Assembly: GCA_014378995.1 (NCBI GenBank)
Contig: JACMMP010000130.1
Span: 1-64,000, forward strand
Length of the DNA: 64,000 nt
Reading direction: 5' to 3'
DNA from: Hyphomonadaceae bacterium
GTDB lineage: Bacteria > Pseudomonadota > Alphaproteobacteria > Caulobacterales > Aquidulcibacteraceae
Numbering within the stretch: the stretch's first letter is position 1; the number at the start of each line of letters is the position of its first letter. Of the stretch, positions 8,425 to 17,278 are shown piece by piece. The translations under genes and the position numbers were made by a program. Below the pieces are notes generated by a model that did not search any database, was not told where the DNA came from, and saw nothing but the letters and a program-made list of their open reading frames with translations.

Positions 8425-10293
8425 CTATGGCGGGCTCGCTAATTCGATGACGATGAGCGATCTGGACTGATAGACCACGCGCCCGGCCGGCGGCGGATGG
8501 TCCGCCAACTCGGCGCGCTCGATCACCGCGAATGTGATCCCGGCGGACCGCCAGCGCCCGGCGTTGGCGATATCCACGAAGGCGCGCCGCGCCGACACGA
8601 GGGCCGGATCGTGACCCAGCACAGGCAAGAGATCCCACATGCTGGCGTAAGACCGCCGCGACCCCAGCGCCGCCACCAGCGGCGCCGGAAAACTGAACGG
8701 CTCCCGAAACAGCGCGTCCTCCGGCGTGCTGGTTCTGATGAACCGCCCCACGCTGATGAACTCGTCGCGCTGCTCGCGCGATGCGGTCAACGTCCGCGCG
8801 CCAAGCGCCGGCTCGCCCGCCGCGTAGCTTGCGACCTGCACCGCCGTGTTCATACCGATCGAAAGCGCGATGAAGGCGCCGGCGATGCGCATGCGATGCG
8901 AGGACCATGCACTTTGCGGCAGCTTTTGCATCAGCAGCAAAGCGATCAGCAGAAGCGGGATCGCGACTTGATAACCCATCTTGTATTCGTTCGCGTCTGG
9001 GAAATTGACGAACGAAACGCCCATGAACGTGGCCGCAAGCCCGATCAGGAAGATGGGCTTGGGCGTCAACAAAAGCGCGATGGATTCCCTTCCGCGCCAA
9101 GCAAGGCCGATCAACAGCCAAGCGACCAGCGGCGGAAAGGTCAAATTGCCGGCGCTCTCCACCGTAAGGCGCCATCCCGGCAGCAGCGGCACGCCGATCG
9201 CGTTATGCGATTCGCCGACCTGGCTGAGCAATAGGATCGGCGCCGACAGCGCTGTAGCGAGAAGATGCGCGATGAGCAGCGGTGCGAGCTTGATTTCAAC
9301 GCCGCGATAGCGCCGCGCCAAGGCCAGCAAAACGATGCTGAACCAGCCGCCGAGAATAAAGGCGCAACCGACAATGACGTTGGTCGCCACCAGCAGCGCG
9401 GAAAGCAAGCAATACGAGATGAAAGCCAACAGCATCGCTGCGCGCGAGCGAAACGCCGCATTGATGAGGCGCGCGGCCGGCGCAAGCAGCAGCAGCGACA
9501 CGATCATCGTGATCGGATATGTATTGACGATCAGCAGCTTGGACAGAACGCTCCGAAGCCTTTTGTCGAACCCTTCGGCTTGTAGAATGCCCAGGGATGA
9601 CGGATTCCAATCCGCATCGGCCGGCGGATGCACGCCGAGCTTTGCGGCCATGATCCAGGCGCCCAGCAGGTTGACCCCGAAGACGAACAGGATCGCGCCG
9701 ATAACCGCCAAAGGCGCGCTGACGCCAAACGCGCGCGCCCCGCTTCGAAACGACACGAGCAAGGCGATGGCGAAGCCCGCCGCGATCCAAGGCCAGAGCT
9801 GAAACACCGTCGCATCGCCCGGCGTCAGCACCTCGATTGCATGCAGAAAGAAATCGCCAACCCAATTGTAAATGACGGCGGCGCCGTCGAGATAGAGCGC
9901 CTGTGGCGGCAGACCTGTCGCCGCGATCGAATTGATGATGCTGGCGTGCAGAAACGCGTCCGAGCGATACGTCGCCAGCGGATTGAGGATGAAGGGCGCG
10001 GCGCATGTGGCAGCCGCGAGTACAGCGGCGCCAATGAGCATGACGTTCGGCGAAAACGCTGCGCGCCGGCGGGTAACGTACCAAAAGCCCGCCAGGGCTA
10101 GCCCCGCGCCGACCGTAACCAAAAGCGCCAGAAACCAGAACGAAGACCCGCCGCTCATGGCGGCGCGCGCAAATATCGAAAGCGCAGCGATCGTAGCGAG
10201 CGTCAGCAAAATCGCCGGCCAAGCGCGCGTTGCCGCAGCGCTGTCCCACCCCGCTTGCCGCCGGCGCTGCTCACTCGGGTGTTCGAGCGACAT
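8425..10293 (-). CDS. Large polytopic membrane protein of unknown function
   Basis: About 622 residues with roughly a dozen transmembrane helices covering residues 20-500 and a soluble C-terminal part of about 110 residues. The loop with YLDGAAVIYNWVGDFF after the third helix is the kind of periplasmic region seen in GT-C type glycosyltransferases and YfhO-like proteins, but no catalytic motif could be assigned. Start is uncertain: ATG at 10293 is preferred, while a GTG at 10308 sits directly on an AGGA. It stands between the LysM gene and queF, both on its strand. Confidence 0.8.
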   Translation of the reverse strand: MSLEHPSEQRRRQAGWDSAAATRAWPAILLTLATIAALSIFARAAMSGGSSFWFLALLVTVGAGLALAGFWYVTRRRAAFSPNVMLIGAAVLAAATCAAPFILNPLATYRSDAFLHASIINSIAATGLPPQALYLDGAAVIYNWVGDFFLHAIEVLTPGDATVFQLWPWIAAGFAIALLVSFRSGARAFGVSAPLAVIGAILFVFGVNLLGAWIMAAKLGVHPPADADWNPSSLGILQAEGFDKRLRSVLSKLLIVNTYPITMIVSLLLLAPAARLINAAFRSRAAMLLAFISYCLLSALLVATNVIVGCAFILGGWFSIVLLALARRYRGVEIKLAPLLIAHLLATALSAPILLLSQVGESHNAIGVPLLPGWRLTVESAGNLTFPPLVAWLLIGLAWRGRESIALLLTPKPIFLIGLAATFMGVSFVNFPDANEYKMGYQVAIPLLLIALLLMQKLPQSAWSSHRMRIAGAFIALSIGMNTAVQVASYAAGEPALGARTLTASREQRDEFISVGRFIRTSTPEDALFREPFSFPAPLVAALGSRRSYASMWDLLPVLGHDPALVSARRAFVDIANAGRWRSAGITFAVIERAELADHPPPAGRVVYQSRSLIVIELASPP

Positions 10294-10434
10294 GATTGCG
10301 AGGCCCACTCCTGCGACGACGCCCCGGACGAAACCAAGGTGTTGCCGGTAAGGAGATATGATCCGGCGGCGCGCTTCGGCTAGGGCGGCATTTCGTTTTT
10401 GCCAATAACGGCGCCGGTGTGTGGGCCGGTCAGA

Positions 10435-10896
10435 TCAACCCCGCGCCCGATACGTCGCTACGCCCTGATCCGGCAGCCACAAGCCTTCCGGCGGTGCGCT
10501 GGTTTGCCAGAAGACGTCGATCGGCATGCCCCCGCGCGGCGCCCAATAGCCGCCGATGCGCAGCCATGTCGGCGCGATCGCTTCGACGATGCGTTTGGCG
10601 ACGCCAATTGTGCAGTCTTCGTGGAAAGCGCCGTGATTGCGGAAGCTCTGCAGCAGAAGCTTTAGGCTCTTCGATTCCACCACCCAGTCCTTCGGCGCAT
10701 AATCGATCACCAGCACGCCGAAGTCGGGCTGGCCGGTCACGGGGCAGATGGAGGTGAATTCCGGCGCCGTGAAGCGCGCCAGATAGAGTGTCCCCGCGTG
10801 GGGATTGGGAACGCGCTCAAGCTTGGCCTGATCCGGGCTCGCCGGGATGGGGGCTGCGCCGCCGAGCTGCGTCAGGCCCTTGGTGTCGGTGCTCAT
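10435..10896 (-). CDS. queF: NADPH-dependent 7-cyano-7-deazaguanine reductase
   Basis: The 153-residue protein is a short, unimodular QueF that reduces preQ0 to preQ1 in queuosine synthesis. Catalytic Cys51 lies in [12 protein letters not shown] and the substrate-binding ESKSLKL motif is at 74-80, followed by [10 protein letters not shown] with the conserved His and Glu. The ATG at 10896 gives the usual length; its ribosome site is weak. No other queuosine gene is in the window. Confidence 0.95.
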   Translation of the reverse strand: MSTDTKGLTQLGGAAPIPASPDQAKLERVPNPHAGTLYLARFTAPEFTSICPVTGQPDFGVLVIDYAPKDWVVESKSLKLLLQSFRNHGAFHEDCTIGVAKRIVEAIAPTWLRIGGYWAPRGGMPIDVFWQTSAPPEGLWLPDQGVATYRARG

Positions 10897-11184
10897 GGCA
10901 GACACTTGAAGAGCCGCACCACGGCTGGCAAGGCGCATTTGGCTTTGCATGGCCCTGCGACCTTGGCGTCACGCTGACCGGCTTTGCGCATTTAAACGGC
11001 TGCGGGCGGCTTTTAGAGCCTAAGAATCGGGCGCAATCTGTCCGCGTTGCGACGGAGACACGGCGGCGGCTTTTACCCACCCGGATTTCGCCGACACTTC
11101 GGATGCTTAACCAAACGTTCACGCTGACGCGTGAGCCTTGCCGCACAGCGGCGATAACCCGCGGGGAAACTAAGGATGCGCAAC

Positions 11185-11889
11185 ATGAAGAAGATTATTG
11201 GCCTGGCCCTGCTCGCCAGCGCCGCCACAGCCGGCGCGGCCAACGCGGAGGTGACCGCCAATGTCGCGCTCACCAGCGACTACGTTTTCCGCGGCATCTC
11301 GCTGTCGGGTAATGATCCGGCGATCCAGGGCGGGGCGGACTATACTTCGGACTTCTGGTACGCGGGCGTCTGGAGCTCCAGCCTTTCCGACGGCATGGAA
11401 ATCGATCTCTACGCCGGCATCACCCCGACCACCGGCCCGGTCGAGTGGGATCTTGGCGTCATCGGCTATTTCTATCCGGGCGCGGACGACGACGGCGCCG
11501 AGTTCGATTACGTGGAATTCAAGGCGGCCGCCTCGATGTCGCTGACCGAGCAATTTACGCTTGGCGGCGCGGTCTACGTCGCGCCGGAAAATTACGGCGA
11601 CACCGGCGAAGCCGTTTATTTCGAAATCAACGGCGAATGGGCGTTGAGCGACGCGCTCGTGTTCAACGCTGCTTACGGCAACCAGACGATCGACGAGCCG
11701 AACGGCCCGAACTCTGAAGACGATTACAACACCTGGAATGTCGGCGGCACCTACGCGACGCACGGCTTCAACGTCGATCTGCGCTACCACGACACCGACA
11801 TCGACGCCGGCAGCGATATTGAGAACTACACGTTCGGCCCGTCGAGCTACGATTCAGCGTTCGTGATCACCATCGGCCGCGAACTCTAA
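11185..11889 (+). CDS. TorF family putative porin
   Basis: A 234-residue outer-membrane protein with a signal peptide (cleavage after AANA, residue 20). The mature N-terminus contains ALTSDYVFRGISLS, the signature of the TorF/Gcw_chp family, followed by alternating beta-strand segments rich in Asp, Gly and Tyr, ending in an acidic/aromatic C-terminal strand. Start 11185 has AAGGA 8 bases upstream; the ATG at 11176 overlaps that site. A terminator follows at once. The transported substrate is unknown. Confidence 0.88.
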   Translation: MKKIIGLALLASAATAGAANAEVTANVALTSDYVFRGISLSGNDPAIQGGADYTSDFWYAGVWSSSLSDGMEIDLYAGITPTTGPVEWDLGVIGYFYPGADDDGAEFDYVEFKAAASMSLTEQFTLGGAVYVAPENYGDTGEAVYFEINGEWALSDALVFNAAYGNQTIDEPNGPNSEDDYNTWNVGGTYATHGFNVDLRYHDTDIDAGSDIENYTFGPSSYDSAFVITIGREL

Positions 11890-11911
11890 GCATTTCCACG
11901 GCAACGCAGAG

Positions 11912-11940
11912 CGGCCGCTCCTTACGGGGCGGCCGTTTTG
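11912..11940 (+). terminator. Rho-independent terminator of the TorF-like porin gene
   Basis: A 10-bp stem (11912-11921 with 11926-11935, one G-T pair) with a TTAC loop is followed by TTTTGTTG. It overlaps the last codons of the convergent DUF998 gene. Confidence 0.8.
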
Positions 11941-12551
11941 TTGTGCGCGCGCGTCGCACCGAGATAGAGCGCGCAGGCGACGACCCAGATCAGCATGCTC
12001 GCCTCCAGCGCGCGCTGGGCGAGACCGACATACGCAAAATCCGGCGACATCATCGTCAACGCAGCCAATGCGCCCGCTGCGCAGATAATTCCAAGCACCG
12101 CTAGGTATTTTGCGCGCGGCCACCGGAGGGCCGCGACAGCGAGCAACACCAATGTCAGCGGGGCGAAAAAATATCCCGGCAGCCCGACCAGATAATGCAT
12201 GGCCTGCGAAAACGTCGGCTCTTCCGGCCGGCAGCCATAATCGCACGGGAAGAACGCCGAACCGGTATAGCCAACCGCGAACACAAACACGCCAACGAAG
12301 CCAAGCGCCGACCACACCGAACGCGGCGCGGAGAGCCAGCCGAACACCGCGAAAAGAGAGATGAGAATGCCGACCGGAAGAAATCCGGCCCAGCTTACGG
12401 CCCGCCCAAACGGCGCGCCGGTCGCGCCAAGTTCGCTGATATATTGCGCGGCGTGATCGTAATCAGGAAACGTCGCGCCGCCCGCGATGACCATGCCAAT
12501 AAGCCAAAGCGCGCCCAGCACGCCGCATATCATTGCGAATTTGCCCTTCAA
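11922..12551 (-). CDS. DUF998 family membrane protein
   Basis: A 209-residue integral membrane protein with about six helices. The DUF998 signature HAAQYISELGATG is at about residues 33-45, with a Cys pair in the second periplasmic loop (FFPCDYGC). The family is of unknown function. The gene is convergent with the porin gene and lies just upstream of mvaB on the same strand (21-bp gap). Confidence 0.88.
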   Translation of the reverse strand: MKGKFAMICGVLGALWLIGMVIAGGATFPDYDHAAQYISELGATGAPFGRAVSWAGFLPVGILISLFAVFGWLSAPRSVWSALGFVGVFVFAVGYTGSAFFPCDYGCRPEEPTFSQAMHYLVGLPGYFFAPLTLVLLAVAALRWPRAKYLAVLGIICAAGALAALTMMSPDFAYVGLAQRALEASMLIWVVACALYLGATRAHNKTAAP

Positions 12552-12572
12552 GTCTTTCCCCTTGCCGCGCGT

Positions 12573-13478
12573 TTATGCGCTCGGCCATTTAGGCGCGCGG
12601 CTCACCATGCCGGGTGTCGTGCGCCCGAGCACGCCGCCGATGAAGTGCGCGGCTTCGATCGCCCGGTCGAGATCGACGCCGGTGTCGAAGCCCATGCGCG
12701 TGAACATGTAGAGCAAATCTTCGGTCGGCACATTGCCGGCCGCGCCTGGCGCGAACGGGCAGCCGCCAATGCCGGCAAGCGAACCATCGAGCACCCGCAC
12801 CCCCTCCTCCACCGCGGCGACCGCGTTGGCGAGCGCGGTGTTGCGGGTATTGTGAAAATGCGCGCGCAATTGCACCTTTGCTGAGACGGCGCTTTTTACG
12901 GCCCGCAAGCGCTCGTGCACATCGCTGGGCGCAGCGACGCCGATCGTATCGGCAATCGCCAGTTCGAAAATGTCTTGCGAAACACAGCGCTCCGCCACTT
13001 CAACCACGCGCCGCGCCGGCACTTCACCGTCGAACGGGCAGCCGAACGCCGTAGATATTGTCGCCGACAAACGGGCGCCGCCGTGCTTGGCGGTTGCCGC
13101 CACTTGCGGCCACACCGCGAACGTTTCCTCAACCGTGCCGCCATTGTTGCGGATGGAAAACCCGTCAGAGGCGCAGAAGACGTAGTTGATTTCCTTCGCG
13201 CCCGCCGCCAGCGCCCGCTCAACGCCGCGCAGATTGAGCGCCAGCGCAATGAAGGTCACGTCGCCGCGCCGCGGCAGGCCAGCGAACACCGCGTCGCCAT
13301 CCGCCATCTGCGGCACCTTCTTCGGGTTGACGAAGCTGCCGGCCTCAAGCCGCCGGAAACCTGCGCCCACGATGTGATCGATCAGCGCCAGCTTATTGTC
13401 GGTCGAGACGATGTCCGGCTCGTTCTGCAGCCCGTCGCGCGGGCTGACTTCCACAAGCTCAAGCTTCTCCTTCGTCAC
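12573..13478 (-). CDS. mvaB: Hydroxymethylglutaryl-CoA lyase
   Basis: A 301-residue TIM-barrel enzyme cleaving HMG-CoA to acetyl-CoA and acetoacetate, the last step of leucine breakdown. It begins with VEVSPRDGLQNE (metal and substrate site), has RAHFHNT with the metal-binding His pair in the middle, and carries the family signature SLAGIGGCPFA with the catalytic Cys near residue 236. It overlaps the TRIC gene by 20 bp. The liuC-like and pccA genes of related pathways are elsewhere in the window, so the pathway is scattered rather than in one operon. Confidence 0.95.
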   Translation of the reverse strand: MTKEKLELVEVSPRDGLQNEPDIVSTDNKLALIDHIVGAGFRRLEAGSFVNPKKVPQMADGDAVFAGLPRRGDVTFIALALNLRGVERALAAGAKEINYVFCASDGFSIRNNGGTVEETFAVWPQVAATAKHGGARLSATISTAFGCPFDGEVPARRVVEVAERCVSQDIFELAIADTIGVAAPSDVHERLRAVKSAVSAKVQLRAHFHNTRNTALANAVAAVEEGVRVLDGSLAGIGGCPFAPGAAGNVPTEDLLYMFTRMGFDTGVDLDRAIEAAHFIGGVLGRTTPGMVSRAPKWPSA

Positions 13479-14100
13479 GCTTCACTCCGAACGCGGGCAA
13501 CGCCCAGCCGTAATGTATGGCCCCGGCCCGCAAACCGAAACCCGCAAGCCCACCGGCCACGCCGGCCCAGAGCGGAGAGACGCCAACGGCATCCAAACTC
13601 ACGAACCCCGCCGCCGCGAGCAGAGCCGCCGAGATGGTAATCTCGCGCTTCAGCAGCGCCGAGGGCTGGCCGGCCAGCACATCCCGGATCACGCCGCCAA
13701 AGCACGCCGTCAGCACGCCCATCGCGATCGAAACCAGCGGGTCAACGCCGAGCGAGAGCGCCTTAGCCGCCCCGATCACGGCATAAGCCGCAAGCCCCAC
13801 CGCATCGAGCCATATCAAGGTCTGTGCGCGCTGCAGGTGCGGCGCTGCGAACCAAACCGCGATCGCGACGGCAAGGCCGATGCCGAGATAGGTTGCGTCG
13901 CCTATCCAGAACACCGGCGCGCCGATCAGCAGGTCGCGCAGGGTGCCGCCGCCGACGCCGGTGACCACCGCGAAGAACCAGAACGTGATGAGGTCCTGCC
14001 GGTCACGCGCGGCGGCCAGCGCCCCGGTCAGCGCGAACACGGTGACGCCGGCATAGTCCCAGGCCGGCGGCAAGACGGGGAGCGACTCAGTTGGGATCAC
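13459..14100 (-). CDS. TRIC family cation channel (UPF0126)
   Basis: A 213-residue membrane protein with seven hydrophobic segments arranged as two three-helix repeats. The duplicated motif GGGTLRDLL (about residue 50) and GGVIRDVLAGQ (about 136) is diagnostic for prokaryotic TRIC proteins, which form trimeric potassium-permeable channels in the inner membrane. It is the first gene of a two-gene unit with mvaB. Confidence 0.93.
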   Translation of the reverse strand: MIPTESLPVLPPAWDYAGVTVFALTGALAAARDRQDLITFWFFAVVTGVGGGTLRDLLIGAPVFWIGDATYLGIGLAVAIAVWFAAPHLQRAQTLIWLDAVGLAAYAVIGAAKALSLGVDPLVSIAMGVLTACFGGVIRDVLAGQPSALLKREITISAALLAAAGFVSLDAVGVSPLWAGVAGGLAGFGLRAGAIHYGWALPAFGVKRDEGEA

Positions 14101-14174
14101 AACGCGGAGCCTGACGTTCTCAGGGTGAATCAGTCCAGTTTACGCCCTCGGCCAGCCGCCTTATGGAGAATGCG

Positions 14175-14414
14175 ATGTTTTTCGCCCAGACCTTAGGCCC
14201 CGCGCTCACGCCAACCAGCGCCGCCGCGCTCTGCGATTATGTACTCAACAAAACGAACGGCAAACGCACGCTTTCGGCAACCGAACTCCACGCCGCCGTG
14301 GAAGAATTCCTCACCCAGCGCGCCAACGCCTCCACGCCGGATTCGGTGATTGCGTTTCTGAAAAAGCTCGGCCGGGTGACGCAAGAAGGCGCGAAGTACA
14401 AACTTTCGGCTTGA
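14175..14414 (+). CDS. Small hypothetical protein (79 residues)
   Basis: Not recognised. The sequence has features of a folded helical protein: a Leu/Ala-rich amphipathic first half, the basic stretch NKTNGKRTLS, and a C-terminal helix with FLKKLGRV followed by a short beta-like tail KYKLSA. The ATG at 14175 has GGAG 6 bases upstream; the ATG at 14163 contains that site. No signal peptide or membrane segment. It stands alone, divergent from the TRIC gene. Confidence 0.7.
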   Translation: MFFAQTLGPALTPTSAAALCDYVLNKTNGKRTLSATELHAAVEEFLTQRANASTPDSVIAFLKKLGRVTQEGAKYKLSA

Positions 14415-14450
14415 GTGAGAGAGCGTACCAATTTCCTACGGGCAGCAGGT

Positions 14451-14508
14451 GCGCCTTCGCCAAGGCTACGGCGGGACATCCTGCGCTCGCGCCGCCAGCG
14501 TAGGATGG
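14451..14508. repeat. Palindromic repeat, tRNA-associated family, copy A
   Basis: The copy begins with the core CGCCTTCGCCAAGGCTACGG, continues with CGGGACATCCT and ends in a hairpin (CATCCTGCGCT pairing imperfectly with AGCGTAGGATG). It shares the core with copies at 14541 and 50929. It is intergenic and non-coding. Confidence 0.8.
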
Positions 14509-14540
14509 CTTGCCTAGCCGTAGCTGCGCGGGGCCTCGCG

Positions 14541-14601
14541 TCCGCCTTCGCCAAGGCTACGGCGGGACAGCCTTCGCTCCGCTCCGCGCAGCGAAGGCTG
14601 G
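14541..14601. repeat. Palindromic repeat, tRNA-associated family, copy B
   Basis: It has the same core as copy A, 90 bp further on, followed by a perfect 11-bp inverted repeat (CAGCCTTCGCT / AGCGAAGGCTG). The right arm runs into the encoded CCA end of the tRNA-Leu gene, so the hairpin directly follows the mature tRNA in the transcript and could help end transcription. Confidence 0.82.
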
Positions 14602-14685
14602 TGCGAGCGGCGGGACTTGAACCCGCACCGCCTTGCGGCGAACGGATTTTAAGTCCGCTGCGTCTACCAGTTTCGCCACGCTCGC
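14599..14685 (-). tRNA. tRNA-Leu (anticodon UAA)
   Basis: On the minus strand a 7-bp acceptor stem GCGAGCG/CGCTCGC is followed by a D-arm with GGTAGACGC, an anticodon loop CTTAAAA (anticodon TAA), a long variable arm and a T-arm with GGTTCAAGTCC; the CCA end is encoded. The long variable arm and discriminator A are typical of tRNA-Leu. The 3' end merges with repeat copy B. Confidence 0.95.
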
Positions 14686-14773
14686 ACGCGGCGGCAGATA
14701 ACGGGTTGGCTTGCGACAAGGCAAGCACGGGCGGCGACTTTGCCCAGCGTATCCACGCCGGCTAAGCTGACCT

Positions 14774-15454
14774 ATGGCGCACCCCCTCGATAAGCTGATC
14801 TGGACCGCGCTGACGACGCGCCAGACGCATTTGAGTGAAGGCGCGCCGCTGGCGCGGCGGTTTCACGCTGACATCGGGCCGTTCGCGGCGGCGGCCGATG
14901 CGAGCGAAGCTGCGGTCGCGGCGCTGGCCGCTCTTATTCCAGAGGGCGGCGACATTTCGCTACTCGAGCCCTCTCCGCCTCCTGCCCCCGCCGGTGTTGA
15001 GCTCTCGTTCAGTGCGCTTGGCGTGCAGATGATAACACGGGCGTTCGCGACGGGGATAGATAAAGCCCAGCCGATCGAGCCGCTGGGCGATGGCGACGCC
15101 GAAGAGATGCTGAAGCTAGCGACACTGACAAAGCCGGGGCCGTTCCGAAAGCGAACGCATACTTTGGGGCGCTTCACCGGCATTCGCGATGGCGGCCGGC
15201 TCGTCGCAATGGCGGGCGAGCGCTTGCAGCTGGATGAGTTCATCGAGATCAGCGGCGTGTGCACCCACCCCGAGTATCGCAGCCGAGGTTATGGCGCAGC
15301 TTTGTTGAGCACGGTGGGGCAGCGCATTCTCGATGAAGGAAAAACGCCGTTCCTGCATGCCTACGCCAGCAATGCAGGCGCGATCGCGCTCTACCGCAGC
15401 TTGGGATTTGATGTGCGTTGCGAGGTTACGCACGCAGTTTGGAAGCGCGCTTAG
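14774..15454 (+). CDS. GNAT family N-acetyltransferase
   Basis: A 226-residue protein whose C-terminal half is a GNAT fold: ISGVCTHPEYRSRGYGAALL near residues 158-177 carries the acetyl-CoA pyrophosphate loop (R-x-x-G-x-G/A), and AIALYRSLGF near 205-214 is the last strand-turn signature. The first 90 residues form an uncharacterised domain, as in FR47-like proteins. Acceptor unknown. The stop overlaps the convergent CinA-like gene by 4 bp. Confidence 0.88.
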   Translation: MAHPLDKLIWTALTTRQTHLSEGAPLARRFHADIGPFAAAADASEAAVAALAALIPEGGDISLLEPSPPPAPAGVELSFSALGVQMITRAFATGIDKAQPIEPLGDGDAEEMLKLATLTKPGPFRKRTHTLGRFTGIRDGGRLVAMAGERLQLDEFIEISGVCTHPEYRSRGYGAALLSTVGQRILDEGKTPFLHAYASNAGAIALYRSLGFDVRCEVTHAVWKRA

Positions 15455-16215
15455 CTCGCGTCTTCGACGATCTCTGGCTCGGCCCCGCAGCTACGGATCA
15501 ACGATTTCAGATCTTCACTGGCCTGCACGAGCGCCGCTTCGTCGCTGGTGCGGGCGACGAGGTGGAGGCCGTAGCCTTCGGGCGTGAACCACGGATACGA
15601 GCCGAACGAAACGCCGGGCGCGGCTGCTTCCAACATCGCAAGGCGTTCGGCGATGTCGCCTTCGCGCACGGCGCGGCCGCGCACGGTCACGGAGCGCACG
15701 ACGGCGCCGCCCTCGATGCGATGCGCGACGTCCTGCAGCATGCCGCGCGTGATCGAGGGCACCCCGGCCATCACAAACACATTGCCAAGCTGGAAGCCCG
15801 GCGCCTTTGAGACCGGGTTAGCGATCAAGCTGGCGCCATCCGGGATGCGGGCCATGCGCAGGCGCGCTTCGTTCAGATGCTGGGCGCCTTTGTAGTGCGC
15901 TTCGAGAATGGCGCGGGCGTCGTCGCGGACACCTATGCCGACGCCGAAAGCGGCGGCCATGGCGTCGGCGGTTTTATCGTCGTGGGTGGGGCCGATGCCG
16001 CCAGTGGTGAAGACGTAATCGTACGTCGTGCGCAACGCGTTTACGGCGGCGACGATCTCCTCGGGAACGTCGGCGACGACGCGGGCTTCGGCCACCTGCA
16101 CGCCGAGCGGGGCCAGGAATTTTGCAATCGCCTGCAAGTTCACGTCCTGAGTGCGACCGGACAGCAATTCGTCGCCGATCAGCAATACTGCCGCTTTGAC
16201 TTCGCGTTGGGTCAT
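15451..16215 (-). CDS. Competence/damage-inducible CinA-like molybdopterin-binding protein
   Basis: The 254-residue protein corresponds to the MoCF (MoeA/MogA-like) domain of CinA without the C-terminal pyridine-nucleotide deamidase domain. Markers are LLIGDELLSGRTQDVN at the start and VFTTGGIGPTHDDKTA near residue 70. Related proteins act in nucleotide (ADP-ribose) repair, but this short form is not characterised. The ATG at 16215 is chosen since it begins exactly at the domain; an open frame continues upstream through the divergent thioesterase gene and is not credible. Confidence 0.88.
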   Translation of the reverse strand: MTQREVKAAVLLIGDELLSGRTQDVNLQAIAKFLAPLGVQVAEARVVADVPEEIVAAVNALRTTYDYVFTTGGIGPTHDDKTADAMAAAFGVGIGVRDDARAILEAHYKGAQHLNEARLRMARIPDGASLIANPVSKAPGFQLGNVFVMAGVPSITRGMLQDVAHRIEGGAVVRSVTVRGRAVREGDIAERLAMLEAAAPGVSFGSYPWFTPEGYGLHLVARTSDEAALVQASEDLKSLIRSCGAEPEIVEDAS

Positions 16216-16251
16216 GCCCCCATGATAGCAGCGCTGGGCCGGAGTTGTCAG

Positions 16252-16671
16252 ATGAGCGAGATCGATCACGTCGCCGCGTTGACGGAGCGGCAGCAGGGCT
16301 GCCTGCCTGATCATTTGGGCCTGGAATGGCTGGAGGCCCGCCCCGGCTTCGTGCGCGGGCGCTTCGACGTGAAGCCGCATCACATGGCGCCGAACCGCTT
16401 TCTGCATGCCGCGAGCGTCATCGCCTTGGCCGACAGCGCCTGCGGTTACGGCTGCATCATCACAAAGCCGGACACGGCGACAGGCTTCACGACGATCGAG
16501 CTCAAGTCGAATTTCCTCGGCACTGCCCGCGAGGGCGCCGTCGCGTGCGTCGCCACGCTCGTCCATGGCGGCCGGACAACGCAAGTGTGGGACGCCATCG
16601 CGACAGATGAGCGGACCGGAAAAACCATGGCCCTGTTCCGCTGCACGCAGATGCTGCTCTATGCGAAGTGA
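16252..16671 (+). CDS. PaaI family hotdog-fold thioesterase
   Basis: A 139-residue protein with the hotdog fold. NRFLHAASVIALADSACGYG (about residues 48-67) replaces the usual N-x-x-G/H-GG helix with the catalytic acid (Asp) retained, and the second half contains TTIELKSNFLGTAREG. It probably cleaves an acyl-CoA. GGAG lies 7 bases before the ATG. It is divergent from the CinA-like gene and convergent with the DUF5615 gene. Confidence 0.88.
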   Translation: MSEIDHVAALTERQQGCLPDHLGLEWLEARPGFVRGRFDVKPHHMAPNRFLHAASVIALADSACGYGCIITKPDTATGFTTIELKSNFLGTAREGAVACVATLVHGGRTTQVWDAIATDERTGKTMALFRCTQMLLYAK

Positions 16672-16676
16672 GCTGG

Positions 16677-17003
16677 TTAGCGCAGCTCGATGAGCTGCTC
16701 ATCCAATTCGAGCAAGCGGCGCATGGCGTCAGCGCGAGCACCGAACCAGGCTTCAAACACCTTGAGCTCAAGGTTTCCGCAGCGGACCCAAACCACGCGA
16801 ACGGTCTGATCGCGAGCGGCGCGGGCGGCGAAGTCCGAGTCCTTGGTGACGATCACAAGGCCTCGCGCGCTGGCGAAGTCCCAAATGCTTTCGTCCGAGG
16901 CGGGCGCGTCCAGGACATCATCAACATAGGCCGCTTCGTCTTCAGCCGTTGCGAGCCAGCGCGCCAGCGCGGGAGGCAAATTGGCATCGACAAGAAACTT
17001 CAC
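16677..17003 (-). CDS. DUF5615 PIN-like protein (putative toxin)
   Basis: A 108-residue PIN-like nuclease domain. The N-terminal MKFLVDANLPP, the central DESIWDFASARGLVIVTKDSDF and WVRCGN are DUF5615 (Mut7-C-like) hallmarks, with the conserved acidic residues Asp6 and Asp56. It overlaps the DUF433 gene by 4 bp, the usual arrangement of a type II toxin-antitoxin pair, where this would be the RNase toxin. Confidence 0.88.
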   Translation of the reverse strand: MKFLVDANLPPALARWLATAEDEAAYVDDVLDAPASDESIWDFASARGLVIVTKDSDFAARAARDQTVRVVWVRCGNLELKVFEAWFGARADAMRRLLELDEQLIELR

Positions 17004-17215
17004 TTGGCGGTGACGACAGGGTGATCGAACTCGCGGGCCGCGTAGCCCAAGGCGGCGCGGACGTCCTCAGGCGTCAGCTGGGGAAAAGCTTCGAGGATGT
17101 CGGCCTCGATCATCCCAGCGCCGAACATCTCCAGCACTTCGGCGACGGTGACGCGTGAGCCCGCGATCGTGGGCCGACCGCCGCGCACGCCTTCCAGGGT
17201 AACGATGCGTTCCAT
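17000..17215 (-). CDS. DUF433 domain protein (putative antitoxin)
   Basis: A 71-residue DUF433 protein with a helix-turn-helix-like fold: GGRPTIAGSRVTVAEVLEMF is the family signature, followed by ILEAFPQLTPEDVRAAL. It is first in the operon and its stop overlaps the start of the DUF5615 gene. It is inferred to bind and neutralise that protein and to repress the operon. Confidence 0.88.
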   Translation of the reverse strand: MERIVTLEGVRGGRPTIAGSRVTVAEVLEMFGAGMIEADILEAFPQLTPEDVRAALGYAAREFDHPVVTAK

Positions 17216-17278
17216 GGGACAAGTCTAGCAGAAAAGAGCTCGGCCGGCCATTGCGGGCTTAAGCTGGAGTGCGCGCTC

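Noticed and set aside
10897..11184. preQ1 riboswitch upstream of queF
   Set aside because: No pseudoknot-like C-rich and A-rich pair could be found on the minus strand before the start.
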